Shown: piece after piece, positions 41,491 to 53,293 of the stretch
Position numbering within the stretch: position 1 is the first letter of the stretch
Layout: every line of letters begins with the position of its first letter
NCBI GenBank assembly: GCA_032718565.1
Contig: JAVGVS010000158.1
Span: forward strand, 395,983 to 459,982
Origin: Distichodus sexfasciatus
Taxonomy: Eukaryota > Chordata > Actinopteri > Characiformes > Distichodontidae
Direction of reading: 5' to 3'
DNA: 64,000 bases
Position numbers and translations under genes: made by a program
The notes under the pieces: generated by a model
Told to the model about the DNA's origin: nothing
Databases searched by the model: none
The model's input: only the letters and a program-made list of their open reading frames with translations

Positions 41491-43590
41491 AGCGTCCACT
41501 CTGCACTGAGGCCTGACCTCCTGATGCTGACCTGCGACGTCACTGGAGCTGTGTTCCCAGCAGGCCTTGGGGTTAAAGTGACTCTCTCTCTCTCTCCCTC
41601 TCCCCCCTCGTGGTCCTGAGCTAAACTCTGACCCTACAGACACACACAGCCCCAGCTGGACACCAGCGAGCGTCTGCTCCACCCGCTCCTCCGTCCCTCC
41701 CTCTCTCTGTCTCTCTGTCTAACGGAGCTGGACGTTCCGAGGCCTGCAGCATCTACCTTTACACTTGTTCTTCATACTTATATAACACGTATATTTTTGT
41801 AGAAGATTTTTTGGTCTAGCGTGTAAGCTTGTCGTATCTTAAACTTGACGTTGATCTGTAGCATTCAGGTTGTATTTTTGGTTTGAGGACTAATATTTTT
41901 GTAGTCAAAGTGAACTGTAACATATCAGAGGAAGTGTGTGAGAGCTGCGTGTGTATTTATTAACCAAACTAACCCGTATCGGCGGAGTGTGGCCCGGAGG
42001 CTCGGGGCGGGGCCTGCTGCAGGGGTTTCGTGCTTTTGATCAGCTGCTGTGGCTTCCTTCACAAGGCCCGCGTGGGAAGCAGAATCCACGGATAGTTATG
42101 TGATTATATAATTGGGTGGAAAAATTTCCTCCAGCCGTGCGCTGAGCCGGACGCCTGCAGCGCTGCTGGTCATCACTCGCTTTGTGCAGCTTCGGGGTTT
42201 AAATCCTGTATCATTTGCTCATTGATTTTTCACATTCGAACCAAAAACCAACACCACACCTTTAGTATTCACTTCCAAAACCAAAATGGAAAAATAAGTT
42301 GTTTTGCAGGCAAATGAAAACACAACATTTTGGGTTGTTGTTGGTTGGACGTGATACATGTGAGTGTTACATGTATAGTATTAGAATATTATATAATATT
42401 GTAATGTAGGATGTGTATATACACACTGCTGGCTTTCATATATGTCCTTTACAGTAAGAATATTACTCATGATTTTCACACAGTCCTCTTCATGTAAAGG
42501 TCACTTCCAGGTCACTCCTCTTGCGTTCAATGAAAATACTGAATACAGTTGTTTTCTGTTTTTCCTTATTTTTATTTGGGAAATCATAAATTCACGTTAT
42601 TTTTCCATTTTGATCTTTGGAGGAAAACCTGTTCTCTAGGATTGGTTTTTTACTTTTTATGTGAAAACGAAAGCTGCACAGATTTGGTTTCTCTGACGCT
42701 TTAGTTAGTATTTAATTTCCACGTCGTGACGCCGAACCCTGAGCAGCTGAGCGAGGTGACAAACCCGTGATCCGCCCCGACGCGCCCTGCCCTACGGGGC
42801 ATTACTGGGGCGGCTCTCAGTCCGTCCGTATCTCCAAACACGCAGCAGGTAAAGCATGGCCCTGTCCACTCCCTGACCCTGAGCTCGCCTCGAGTCCTCA
42901 TGATGAATGTAGCTGTGCACGCTGCAGGCCTGGTGGACACGCACAGCAGCACTGCGACTGTTAAACACAATGATGTTTTATTACGTATGAACTCACACCT
43001 ACACGAGACGTTAATGTGCACAGTGTTTGTGAATGTGTTTTGTGGATGTGCACACGCTGGACTGTGGCCGTGGGTCCTTCAGCCCTTTAACATCTTAATG
43101 TCCTTCATGACTGTATCTGCTGACCTGCTGCTGATCAAGGCCGGTCGGTGGCGGTGTAAAAGACGTTGTGTTTCTGTCGGACTGACTCTTTTTGGCCTTA
43201 CGTGTGCGAGTTGAGTGTGGAATCTTCTGGAATCCTCCAGCTCCTGCTCCGTTTGCTGTTTTTGGACGGTGTCTCCTCCCGACTCCTGCAGCACTCTGCA
43301 CATTCCAACTGATCTACTGCTGTCCTGCGTTTCTACACTTTGGGAGAATCCAGGTGATGGAAGATTTCTACCTCTGAAGCGTACAGATGAAAGCTGTAAA
43401 GACTCTCCTGCAGTTACAGTATATATATAGAGGGAGAGAGATTATATATTTGGAGCAGTATATAAAGCGTTTCTAACTAAGTGTTTTGCTTTTCATCAGC
43501 ACTGTACAGAGAAAGGGCCTAATCAAATACAAAACGACTCTACCCTTTTTTATGGATTAATGAAATAAAAGACTAATTTTTCACTCTATG
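41491..43590 (+). other. cdc14a: cdc14a 3' UTR
   Basis: About 2.1 kb from the stop codon to the first well-placed AATAAA at 43564-43569. It contains pyrimidine-rich sequence near 41580-41720 and AT-rich tracts. It is unique sequence with few repeats, unlike the introns. Confidence 0.6.
43564..43569 (+). terminator. cdc14a: Poly(A) signal AATAAA for cdc14a
   Basis: The canonical hexamer in aatgaaataaaagactaat is followed by a T-rich stretch. It is the best candidate downstream of the stop codon; earlier sites cannot be excluded. Confidence 0.55.
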
Positions 43591-44244
43591 CCGAGCAGCG
43601 TGGTGTTTTCTTGTGCTTTTCTGCAGGGTGAGGTGATGAGCTGTGCCTCCAGGATTTCAGGGCCTTTTTTGAGGTTGTTGCAGCCTAAAATGCCTAATTT
43701 TGCAGCAGCTTTTCTTAACAATTGTGATGAAAGTTGTGGTGTTTTTAGGTGTTTTGCTGCAATAAAGTTGTGGAAAAATGTTTGATTCTGTCCTTTATAA
43801 TGATTCTTTAGCGATGAATTAAAATGAAGGAGCAAAGCCACTTATTTTTTTTAATCATTAATCATCTTGTTATTTTTGAAGGTAAACGTGAGGCGTTTTT
43901 ATCACAACACGTTTTGCTGGAAACGACAATGATTGGTCAAAAATGGCAAAGTTACGGTAATTGGTCAAAATTGCACAGTAGTAATGAATTTTAAAAATCC
44001 TGCAGGGTCTGCTTAATCGGGTTTACTGCTGACTGCATATTTGATGTTCAGCTGTGATGCGGATGATGACTGACTGTGTTTGATTTCTCTGTAATTGCAG
44101 GATGCAACTCTCAAACCAAATACTCAGGTTGTAGCTCGCAGTAGGGTTCATGAAGCTCAACATGGGTTTTATAGTTTTCAGTGCTGTTGATGCGTTTGAG
44201 TTGATCAGCAGATAAACACACACACAGTCTAATGGAGATCATGG

Positions 44245-44435
44245 TGAGTGAGTGAGTTTGTCATGGTGAACACCACAGCCACATGTGAGCTCTGCGTTTG
44301 AGCCATCCGTTTTTGGCAGCGCATGGGGACGGTACCTTACTCATGAGTACCTCAACTGCACCTTTACCAGTCTGGGACCGGAGACCCTCTGATCATGGGG
44401 TCAACTCCCAAACCGTAACACTACCAACTGCTCCA
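44245..44435 (-). mobile_element. SINE family A copy upstream of gpr88
   Basis: Reverse-oriented gagtgagtgagtttgtcat, ctctgcgtttgagccatcc, ggggacggtaccttactcat and gagtacctcaactgcacc. It lies 380 bases before the gpr88 start codon, so it may fall in or near the promoter. Confidence 0.65.
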
Positions 44436-44515
44436 ATTTGTTACGTTGTTAATTAAAGGGACTCTCTCACTGTCTCACAGTACACACTCTCCTCTCAGTT
44501 TTTCACCTCTTTCTG

Positions 44516-44516
<1 letters not shown>

Positions 44517-44563
<47 letters not shown>
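44517..44563. repeat. (ATT)n microsatellite upstream of gpr88
   Basis: About fifteen uninterrupted trinucleotide repeats, 247 bases before the gpr88 start codon. Confidence 0.95.
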
Positions 44564-44809
44564 GGTAGTAATAGCAGCAGCAGTATTGTTGACTTGATTG
44601 GTCGTGTCGTGATTAAACCATAATGATGATGATGATGGAGGCGGTGGTCACGACTGCGCATGCTCGTGTCTCCTCGTGGTGGTGGTGTGGTTGTGCGCGC
44701 GCGCCTGTATCCCAGCAGCAGCAGCAGCAGCATCAGCACCAGCACCAGTAGTGATGCTCTCTCCCGCTGCTCTTCTCCTGCGTGGCTGCGTCTCGGGTGG
44801 GACTCGGAC

Positions 44810-45928
44810 ATGATTCCGCTCAACGCCAGCGACTGCAGCTCTGGGAGCGGGTCCGAGTTGGGGTTCGGGTCCGGTTTGGGTCACGGCGCGCGTGTTTCCC
44901 TGACGGCTGCCTACTGCGTGCTGTGTGCGTGCGGCTCGGTGCTGAACGCGCTGGTGATGTGCGTGTTGGTGTGCTGTAAGAAGCTGCGCAGCGCCAGCAA
45001 CGCCTTCATCGTGAACGGCTGCGTCGCGGACCTGCTGCTGTGCGCCGTGTGGATGCCGAACGAGGCGGCGGCGGTGGCGGTGGCGGGAGGAGCAGGCGGT
45101 GATGATGTTGATGATGATGATGATGGAGGAGGAAGAAGAGGATCGGCCGCGGTGGGGGCTCCGTTGCGCGCGTTCCGCGAGGCGCTGCTGCTGCTCGGCG
45201 TCACCGTGTCTCTGCTCTCGCACTCGCTGATCGCCGTGAACCGTTACGTGCTGATCACCAAGCCGCCCGCCGCCTACCACGCTCTCTACCAGCCGCGCCG
45301 CACCGGGGCCATGATCGCGGGATCGTGGCTGGTGGCTCTGGGCTCGCTGCTGCCGCGGCTGGCCACGGGGTGCTCCGGGGGAGACTGGAGAGGAGGAGGA
45401 GGAGGAGGAGGATGGGGAGAGTCGGTGCCAACCGGTCCGGTGCCCGCCGCCACGCTGGTGCTGGTGATCCTCCTGCAGACCGCCGTGGTTCTCTTCTGCT
45501 ACTCGCGGATCTTCCGGCGCGTTCGGAGCAGCGTCAAGCGCGTCAGCGTGCTCCACGTCCACGTGCTGCAGCAGCTGCCGTGCGCGTTGCCGCGCCGCGA
45601 CGCGCGCCTCGGTCTGCACGTGCTGGCGCTCTGCTGCGTCTTCCTGCTCGGCACCGAACCCGTCTTGTGGACGCTGGCGCTCGGCCTGTGGCTGCCGGTT
45701 CCCCCCGCGCCCCGCGCCTCCGCGTGGATCCTCCTGTGCAGCGTGTTCGCCTCCAACCCGCTGCTGCACACCTGGAAGAACGAGGAGTTCCGCAGGTCGC
45801 TGCGCGCCGTGCTGCTGCTGCGGGGGCGCGGGTCCTCGGTGGGGGTCGAGGCGGGCACCGTCAGCTCCATCCCGCACCTGCTGCTGCGCCAGAACAGCCG
45901 CCGCGCCTTCCTGCACGACACCGGCTGA
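44810..45928 (+). CDS. gpr88: GPR88-type orphan G-protein-coupled receptor, single exon
   Basis: 372 residues from the ATG at 44810 (context gacATG; human protein 384). An in-frame ATG at 44660 would add 50 low-complexity residues with no family match. NAS at residue 5 is a likely N-glycosylation site. Membrane spans are near 29-53, 65-87, 124-146, 167-187, 211-233, 269-291 and 302-320. Family signatures are SASNAFIVNGCVADLLLCAV, VTVSLLSHSLIAVNRYVLIT, SSVKRVSVLHVHVLQQLP and HTWKNEEFRRSL. NRY replaces DRY (as in GPR88) and the TM7 motif is NPLLH rather than NPLLY. The loop between TM2 and TM3 has a poly-Asp run and the TM4-TM5 loop a Gly run. GPR88 is a striatum-enriched orphan receptor coupled to Gi/o. 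Its place between cdc14a and vcam1 matches human 1p21. Confidence 0.95.
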   Translation: MIPLNASDCSSGSGSELGFGSGLGHGARVSLTAAYCVLCACGSVLNALVMCVLVCCKKLRSASNAFIVNGCVADLLLCAVWMPNEAAAVAVAGGAGGDDVDDDDDGGGRRGSAAVGAPLRAFREALLLLGVTVSLLSHSLIAVNRYVLITKPPAAYHALYQPRRTGAMIAGSWLVALGSLLPRLATGCSGGDWRGGGGGGGWGESVPTGPVPAATLVLVILLQTAVVLFCYSRIFRRVRSSVKRVSVLHVHVLQQLPCALPRRDARLGLHVLALCCVFLLGTEPVLWTLALGLWLPVPPAPRASAWILLCSVFASNPLLHTWKNEEFRRSLRAVLLLRGRGSSVGVEAGTVSSIPHLLLRQNSRRAFLHDTG

Positions 45929-47125
45929 AGCGCGGGAGGCGGGAACAGGTGTTCTGAAAATCCACCTCACCTGTCGAGCTGCTCGCCCAAAACACACCCT
46001 GATGTTCTCGTGCTGAGTGGACGCACCTAAAACCTCTGATTCCATTTTTCCGAACTCGTTTTGCGTCTGTTTAATTAGTTATTTCTAAGTGGACACTTAA
46101 TTTTTTTCTGTAAAAGCGTTTTCCATTTAAAATGTCAAGCCTGCTCTGTTTTTTTGGCAAAAAGGCACTGAATTTGTCTCGGGTGAGGTCTGCTTTTAAG
46201 CCTTGATTTACGAAATTGTTCTGTACTGTTATACTTTTCTGAAGCTGTTAGTTTTGTGGACAGTTTATGTGCGCTGAAAGCGTAATCTGATGGGGTCAAC
46301 TGGTCTTTAGAACATCCTGCATACTGTATGTGTGAAAGCAGAAAACCATGAAAACTGAGTACAGTATTATTTTGTGATGATGGATAAAGCGGCTCCGTTT
46401 TTACTGCAGGCTCTTTTATAAGCAATGTATATCTTGTGAAGATTTTGCTAAAACGCTCTGTACGCTGCTGCCTTCTCACCTATAACTTGTCCTAATATAT
46501 TTAAGTGCATTCCCACAATTCACACTATTATTATTATTATTATGATTATTAACATCGATCAGACTGTTTTCACAGAATGGGTTCCAGTGTAAGTCTGACT
46601 CGGTTACTACGGCAACAACCTCCTGAAGCTGCTGGATGGTTTTCATCCCGGGATTATTCTCTACATTACAGTACCCATGGCGTTTAAGATGCTGTTTTCA
46701 GGACAATCAAAACCAGCAGGTATAAAACGTGAGCCCACAATCAGACTAGGTTAGCTATTTAGAGTAAAACAAATAAAACACACAATGGAAAATAAATGAA
46801 AGCAGAAATGTTGGGTGGGTTTTTGTGGTCAGCAGGCAGATCAGAGCTGATTGGTGTTTCCCTGATGTAAGGTTTTAGAAGATTATCTGAACATTATCAG
46901 CAGCTTCATGACCTCCTGAACCCCGGTCCATCGGTCCTCTTTAGCAGATCAGGGTTTAATCAGGGCAAGGTCCGAACAGTTTGTGTACGTTCTCAGTGTT
47001 TACACACGTGGGGTTGTGCCTGCATCAAACCATGTGATGTATTTTTGGATCAATATATCGCAGACCAGCACCTTGTGTAGAAAAAGATTGTTTTTTAAAG
47101 TTGAATAAATTTTGGCTTGTGTAAA
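45929..47125 (+). other. gpr88: gpr88 3' UTR and poly(A) signal
   Basis: Unique, AT-rich sequence without gene content. Candidate poly(A) signals are AATAAA at about 46792 and at 47104-47109 (ttgaataaattttggc). Either could end the transcript. Confidence 0.45.
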
Positions 47126-48108
47126 GTGTCTTTAGTGTTGTGCTGATGCTTTTTATATAAAATCAAAATGTGAGTTTTTGACATTTATTTTTGACCGTTT
47201 GTTTCTGTTTTTAACATCAATAACTGTATAATGGTATTTCTGCTGTTCACTGGGATTTTAAGTCTAACAATATAGATTTCACACCCAATAATAATTATAA
47301 TAAATAATCATTGAGGATTTTGACTAATTTTCTTTCATTTGAACCCACGACCTTGAGGCAAGTATCATTTACCTTTGTGGCATTTAGCAGACGCTCTTAT
47401 CCAGAGCCACTTCCATTTTCCTAATTTCAGGGACAGTTTCCCTGGAGCAACTTGGGGTTATGGGTCTTGCTCAGGGACCAGGGTTGGTAGTGCTGGAGGT
47501 AGGACTCGAACCCATGACCTCTTGGTCCAGTGCTGAGTGTCCTAACCACTAGACCACCACCACCCCTTAAGCCCCTAGCTGGAGGAGCTGTGTGTGAGCG
47601 TCTGCTAGATGCTGGAGATGCGACTCTCGTGTTAAGAAGTGAAAGTGTCAGGGATTTTGGTGTGAATGTAGAAGAGACATGCTCCAGCTCAAGTCCACTC
47701 CACATCAACTCTGACGTTATTAATACAGTAACTCACTCTCCAGTCCAGTACTCGACCACCTCTGACCTGGACAAGAGTGTGATAAGTGTATAAGAAACGG
47801 AGGGAGTCAGGTTAAGATCAGCTCCACACGCGTCGTGACGCCGCTTACACTCGAACGGCAATTTTTCTTTTCAAATAAACTGGAACTTTCTCGTTAGTAA
47901 ATCCTTACATTCCACTTCAACCCTCCTGAGAAACACTGAGGAAACATTTTATAACCTGCAGAATTTCACTCATCATCCAACTGACCCAAACTGGACTCGA
48001 TTTCCTTTAACTACTCCATTTCTTGTAAAGAGTCAGGTTACATCAAAAAGCTCTCCCCCCACACTCGCCCACGTCTGCCCTTCTTTCTGTTTCTCTGCCT
48101 CTCTCTCA

Positions 48109-48144
<36 letters not shown>

Positions 48145-48150
48145 TACTGA
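47126..48150. other. gpr88-vcam1 intergenic region
   Basis: Contains a family-C SINE at 47378-47565 and otherwise unclassified sequence. A CA repeat at about 48115-48141 lies just upstream of the vcam1 promoter. No coding exon was seen. Confidence 0.5.
47378..47565 (-). mobile_element. SINE family C, near full length
   Basis: Reverse copy with the tail catttagcagacgctcttat, the spacer caacttggggttatgggtc, a B-box near ggactcgaacccatgacc, and the A-box head cctaaccactagaccacc at 47540-47558. This is the most complete copy and the best reference for family C. Confidence 0.8.
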
Positions 48151-48154
48151 GTGT

Positions 48155-48245
48155 CCGGTGGGGAAATTACACTGACCCTCCCTCTTTCCACACTGCTCCA
48201 AAAACTCTATAAATATCCTCTGTGAGATGTTCTTGCAGCTCAGCG
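48155..48245 (+). promoter_or_regulatory. vcam1: vcam1 core promoter: TATA box and possible kappa-B site
   Basis: TATAAATA at 48208-48215 lies 112 bases before the ATG; a start site near 48240 would leave a 5' UTR of about 90 bases. ggggaaattac at about 48160-48170, some 75 bases before that site, resembles an NF-kappa-B site with an imperfect right half. Mammalian VCAM1 has kappa-B sites at a like distance and is induced by inflammatory cytokines. Cytokine control here is inferred. Confidence 0.5.
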
Positions 48246-48326
48246 CTTGAAGACTTTGCACAGATACACACACACCAAGTTAAGTGAACACAGCATCGTT
48301 CTGTTGAAGTATTGGAGTTTGTCGAC

Positions 48327-48366
48327 ATGCTGCTCATTACACTTCTTGCAGTGGTGCCTTTTGCAG
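48327..48366 (+). CDS. vcam1: vcam1 exon 1: signal peptide
   Basis: The ATG at 48327 (context gacATG) opens MLLITLLAVVPFA, a short hydrophobic leader. Donor G/gtaagt, phase 1. The start follows the TATA box by 112 bases. Confidence 0.85.
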
Positions 48367-51300
48367 GTAAGTTCTGTCCATAATCTGCTGCTCTTTATGG
48401 ATTATGTTTAATCTCTATGATAATTCAGTTCAATTCTATCCTATTTGATTTGCAACAAACATCGTCACAAAACGCTTTACATATAACCAGATTTAGATCA
48501 ATATTTAATTAATATTAACAAAAAAATCATGATAAGTGTGATTTGAGGAGGGTTGATCCAAGAAAACCACTATTATCAGTTAGGAAATGAACCTTACATG
48601 TATGTTTTTGTTGCATGAACTTTTTTGTTTTTTAACAAACTTTAATGTGAACGTTGGAATGTTTATAATAATTCGGGTTTGGTTGGTGTCTCTTTTCCAC
48701 AAACGTCTATATAGACGTAGTTATTATTAGCTTCTTTGTAGAATCATCTACATTATGAAATTGTTATTGGTAAAACTAATATAAAACTAAAGGAATATAA
48801 AAATAAAAGTAATAATCCTGCTCTCTCTCCCTTTCTCTCTTTTCTTTATCTCTTATCTCGTTCCTTCAATCCCTCTCTCTCCTCCCCCCTCACGCCGTGT
48901 CTGTACGTGTGTATGTGTTTTTATGTGTGTGTGTGTATATATATGTTTCTACGTGTATATATATATATATATGTGTGTGTGTGTATATATATGTATATGT
49001 TTATGTGTGTGTATATATATACGCATGTGTGTATGTATATATTTGTGTGTGTGTGTGTGTATATATATGTATATGTTTCTACGTGTGTGTATATGTATAT
49101 GTGTGTGTGTGTGTGAGTAGTGGAGGCGGTGTTTCGTGTAGAGGTGTCCCCTCGTCCTGTTCTCCTGCATGTAGGTTCGGATCAGCAGCTGGTGTGCAAG
49201 GTTTCGGACTGCTCGGGGTCAGCCGCTTTCAGCTGGACCTCACTGGAGGACCTCCCCATCTATGGTCAGTTCCATTCAGTCAAAACATACTCCGAGCTGC
49301 AGCTGCGCAACGTCAGCAAGCGCCACGAGAACACCGTGCGGTGTGAAGTCAGATGCTCAAACGGAATCAAGCAGACGACCACCACCATCCGGGTCTACTG
49401 TGAGTTACACCTGACCTCGCTCCGCCGCATCTCACAGTTCCACACCTAAAACCCCTCTCTCCCTCATCATCATCATCATCATCATCCCGTCTGGGGTTAA
49501 GGGTCTTGATCAGGGAGCTAGAGGTGGTAATGTTGGAGGTAGGATTCGAACCCACGACCTCTTGGTCCAGAAGCGAGTGACCTTCCCACTAGACCACCAC
49601 CACATCCACATTTCTGTCATTGTGGCAGTTCTAGTATCATGTTAGGGAGTTGACCCCATGATCAGAAGGTCACAAGTTCAAGTCCCAGGCCGTCCCTGGG
49701 CACTGGCAAAAATAATCACTCACATTTAGCATAACTCCATCATTAAAACTCGAGACTAACTCTGGACTTAACCTTTTCAGCCTTCACAAAGGACCCGGTC
49801 ATCTCGGGACACGATCGCTTGGTCCAGGGAGAGCAGAACACTCTGACCTGTGAAGTTTCTGACGTCTATCCGGCCGAGTACATGACGCTGACATGGCTAC
49901 GAGGCGATAATGTGCTTCACAGCGAGGGCGAAGAAATCAGAAAGGACGTTGTTCGCTCCAGCTACACGTTCACCCCGCACAGCGAGGACGACGGGAAGCA
50001 GATCACCTGCAGGGCGTCTCTGGGGCTGGAGCACTTACCTCCCTCCGACAGCAGCAGGCAGAGCAGCGTGGCCATGGCCGTGTTTTGTAAGTTCCTCACA
50101 GCAGGCGTCATTCACTAGTATTTACTCAAGCTCTGACTAAAGGTTGGTCTCAAGAAAGTTGATGTTTAAATAGTTTCATCATATAGCTGTTGAACTGAAG
50201 AGAACCCAGCACGCTGAAGTTTTACACGAACATCTTGAAAACAAGATGTTCTTTTAACAGCAGATTTTCTCTTAAGACCGCGCGGTCAGTGAGGCCCATC
50301 GTGCTTCGTGGTCCTGCCTCTTGCCGCTGTGCTGATAGCTGTCTGTGTTTTGTTCAGCTGCTCCGCAGAGCGTCACGGTTTCGGGTCCACGCGGCGCTGC
50401 GATGGTGGGATCTAACCTCTCCCTCACCTGTGAGACGAGTGGAAAGCCAGCACCAGCGTTCTCCTGGAGCCTCAGCAGACCCAGTGGGGCGTCGGTTCAC
50501 GTGGGGAACGGCAGTGAGCTTGTCCTGCGGAACGTGAGCCTGTCCGATGCTGGACTCTACAGGTGTGAAGTCAGCAACGCGCTGGGGAACAAGTCGGCCA
50601 CGGTCACTGTGGACGTTCACGGTGAGGAAAACACAGACAGTGATGTCACACACACTTCCAAAAGGTGGCCACTGCTCCTTCACGAGTGCGTCAAATGCAG
50701 AGCCCCCGTGTGATTGTGGTGGTGTGCTGTGTTCAACAAATAATCACTTTAATTCACCTCTATGGTTTATCTGCATCTTTTATTCACTCATCTGGTGTTC
50801 TCATCTCCAGGCCCTCCCGTGAACACAAGGATCTCAGCCTCTGCGAACACTCTGAAGGAGGGTGCGAGTGTGTCGGTGCGGTGTGAGAGCGACGCCTCCG
50901 TCTCCCCGCGCGTCCGGCTGCTGCTGACCCGCGAGTCGGACGGTGCCGAGACCGAGCTGCAGTCTGACGTTGGATCTCAGCTCTCGTGGTTTTCTAACTC
51001 ATCCAGCGTCAGCGACTCGGGCCTGTACGTGTGCAAAGCGGTTAACGACTACGGCAGCCAGAGAGCCGACACTCAGCTCACCGTGGAGCGTAAGACTCTT
51101 AATGTTTCACCCGAGTGGGCTTTTCAGGTGGAATGCTTTGTTTTGGGGGGTTTTGTTTTAAAAAGGTGATGTAGAAATGCACTTCTGCAAAGGTAGTGTT
51201 GTGAAAAAGTTATCAGCGTTGTCCGTGTCGTGTTGTTATCGTAATTTAATACAAAAATGTAAACTTTCATATAGGCCATGTTTAAAATGTTCACTGAGCA

Positions 51301-53260
51301 GTGCCACATTTATTAACGCCATTAAATCAACATATTTGTCAGAAGTTGGACATTTCATTATTGTTATTGATCATAGGTAATAATCTAATCATGAGCTGTC
51401 AACCATAAACATCAGCATAAATAAATGCAAAAATACAAAATAAAAAGGGCTTGAAATATTTTACTTCACATGTAATTATTAAAGTACGTATGAAGGAGTG
51501 CCTTTTAAAATGAAATTACAATATGAAAAATGTAAAAACTCAAATAATACTCAAAACGTGAAATAGCATTTTTAAGGTTTACCTTTTTAATGAAACGTAA
51601 AAATTTAAAAACGAAAAACCCTTTTCACAACATTCCAATTTTTTGAGACGCACTAGCACAGTCTGGGACGGTTCTAACACTTTATCATTTCATTCTGAAT
51701 TTCCTGGTGAATCTGATGATTAATTTCGCTCCTTGTCTGTGCAGCTCATCCCCTGGAGGTGTCCCTGCGTCCAGGTGCGGCGGCGGTCCTGCAGCTCGGC
51801 TCGGCCCTGTTTCTGTCCTGCGAGGCGTCCGGCTGTCCTCACCCTCACTTCTCCTGGCCCCACCTGGACGTTCAGCCGGACGTCACGTGGCTCAACTCTC
51901 TCACGGCGGCGTCCACGTTCGGCCCTCGGCCCGTCCAGCTCCAAGACCAGAAAAACTTCACCTGCGTGGTCAGGTGTGGCTCCGTGGAGACGTCCAGGCA
52001 GACGCAGGTCCAAGTCTTCTGTAAGTATCAACTCTCTACTCACTGCCGCTGATCACACGTCTGATATTCATTTGTTTCAATTTTAGCACTTTTGTTACGT
52101 TTAAAGTTTATTTATTTCCTTTTGACCTCATGTTTAGTTTTTGACCCCGATTAGCTGGACGTGCTGGTGGTCTAGGGGTTGTGATCGTCTGATCAAAAGT
52201 TGCGGGTTCCAGTCACAAATCTGGAAATGAATTAATGAATTATTATTTTCTAATTTGCTCTTTTTATCACCTTATGCTTCCATCAGTACTACCACTGATT
52301 AGTTTAAAGGTTTAGTTGCTTTTCTCTTTTACTGATTTTATTCTCAATGTAAAGCACTTTGGGTTGCATGTTCACTCATATTTCGCCATTATTATTATTA
52401 TTAGTAGTAGTAGTATGATTATTGAATTATTATTAATTGTTATTATTAGTAGTAATGTATGACTAAAGGAGAAATGCATTTCCAATCAACTGAAGTATAA
52501 AAGTCATTTTTAAAGCTGAAGATCTCCAGGTGTAGAGTGTGAACCCTCTTCTCTTCAACATTACTCATATTATTAACACCACTTATCAGCGTCCAGCGTG
52601 TTCCAGTACAGCACTGATTCTGACCCTGTCTCAGAACAGGACACACACACTTTAATGGAATGTTTAGGGAGGATGAGGATGAAGGAGGTCAGTATGTCCC
52701 CCCAGTAAGGCTGTTGATGTGGGAGTCACACACTAACTCAGATCAAGGCGAAGCTGGAGGTCACTACACCTCCCCCAAGCTGATGTCCTCTCTCTCCGTA
52801 GCCAGCGCGTTTTTATTTCTGTTCCACTCGGGTCACGTTCCTCCTTCATAACGCTCGTGTTGTTTCTCAGCTTTCCCCTCAGATCCTGTTATAGAAACAT
52901 CTGGACCGGTGCTGGAAGGTGAGGTGACCGTTCTGACCTGCACGGTGCATCAGGTTTTCCCGGCCGAGCGCTTCCGTGTTCGCTGGCTGGACGGAGAGAC
53001 GGAGCTGAGCTCGGAGGCGGGTTTCACCTCAGACGGACTGACCGGCGTGACCTCCACCCTGCGGTACCGAGCAGTCCGGCGCCAGCGGAACGTCACCCTC
53101 ACCTGCAGCGTCTCGCTGGACATGGAGGGCGTTCTGGCCGAACTGGCCGAGAGGACAGTGTCCACCACCCTGGAGCTTCACTGTGAGTGGATCTGCAAAA
53201 TATGCAATATAGGGTTAATTTGTGACTGTAAATTGTCCCCGTAAGGTGTGTGTGTGTGTT

Positions 53261-53293
<33 letters not shown>

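Noticed and set aside
44660..44809. Upstream in-frame ATG that would add 50 residues to Gpr88
   Set aside because: The added part is Ser-rich low complexity coded by AGC repeats with no family match; the ATG at 44810 gives a family-sized protein with an N-glycosylation site.
44648..46045. 465-codon open frame on the minus strand across gpr88
   Set aside because: Arg/Gln/Ala-rich composition typical of the antisense of a GC-rich gene; no family features, while the + strand matches GPR88 throughout.
48897..49170. Tyr/Val/Cys-rich frames of up to 149 codons
   Set aside because: Translation of TG/TA microsatellite; only the part after 49121 is a real vcam1 exon.
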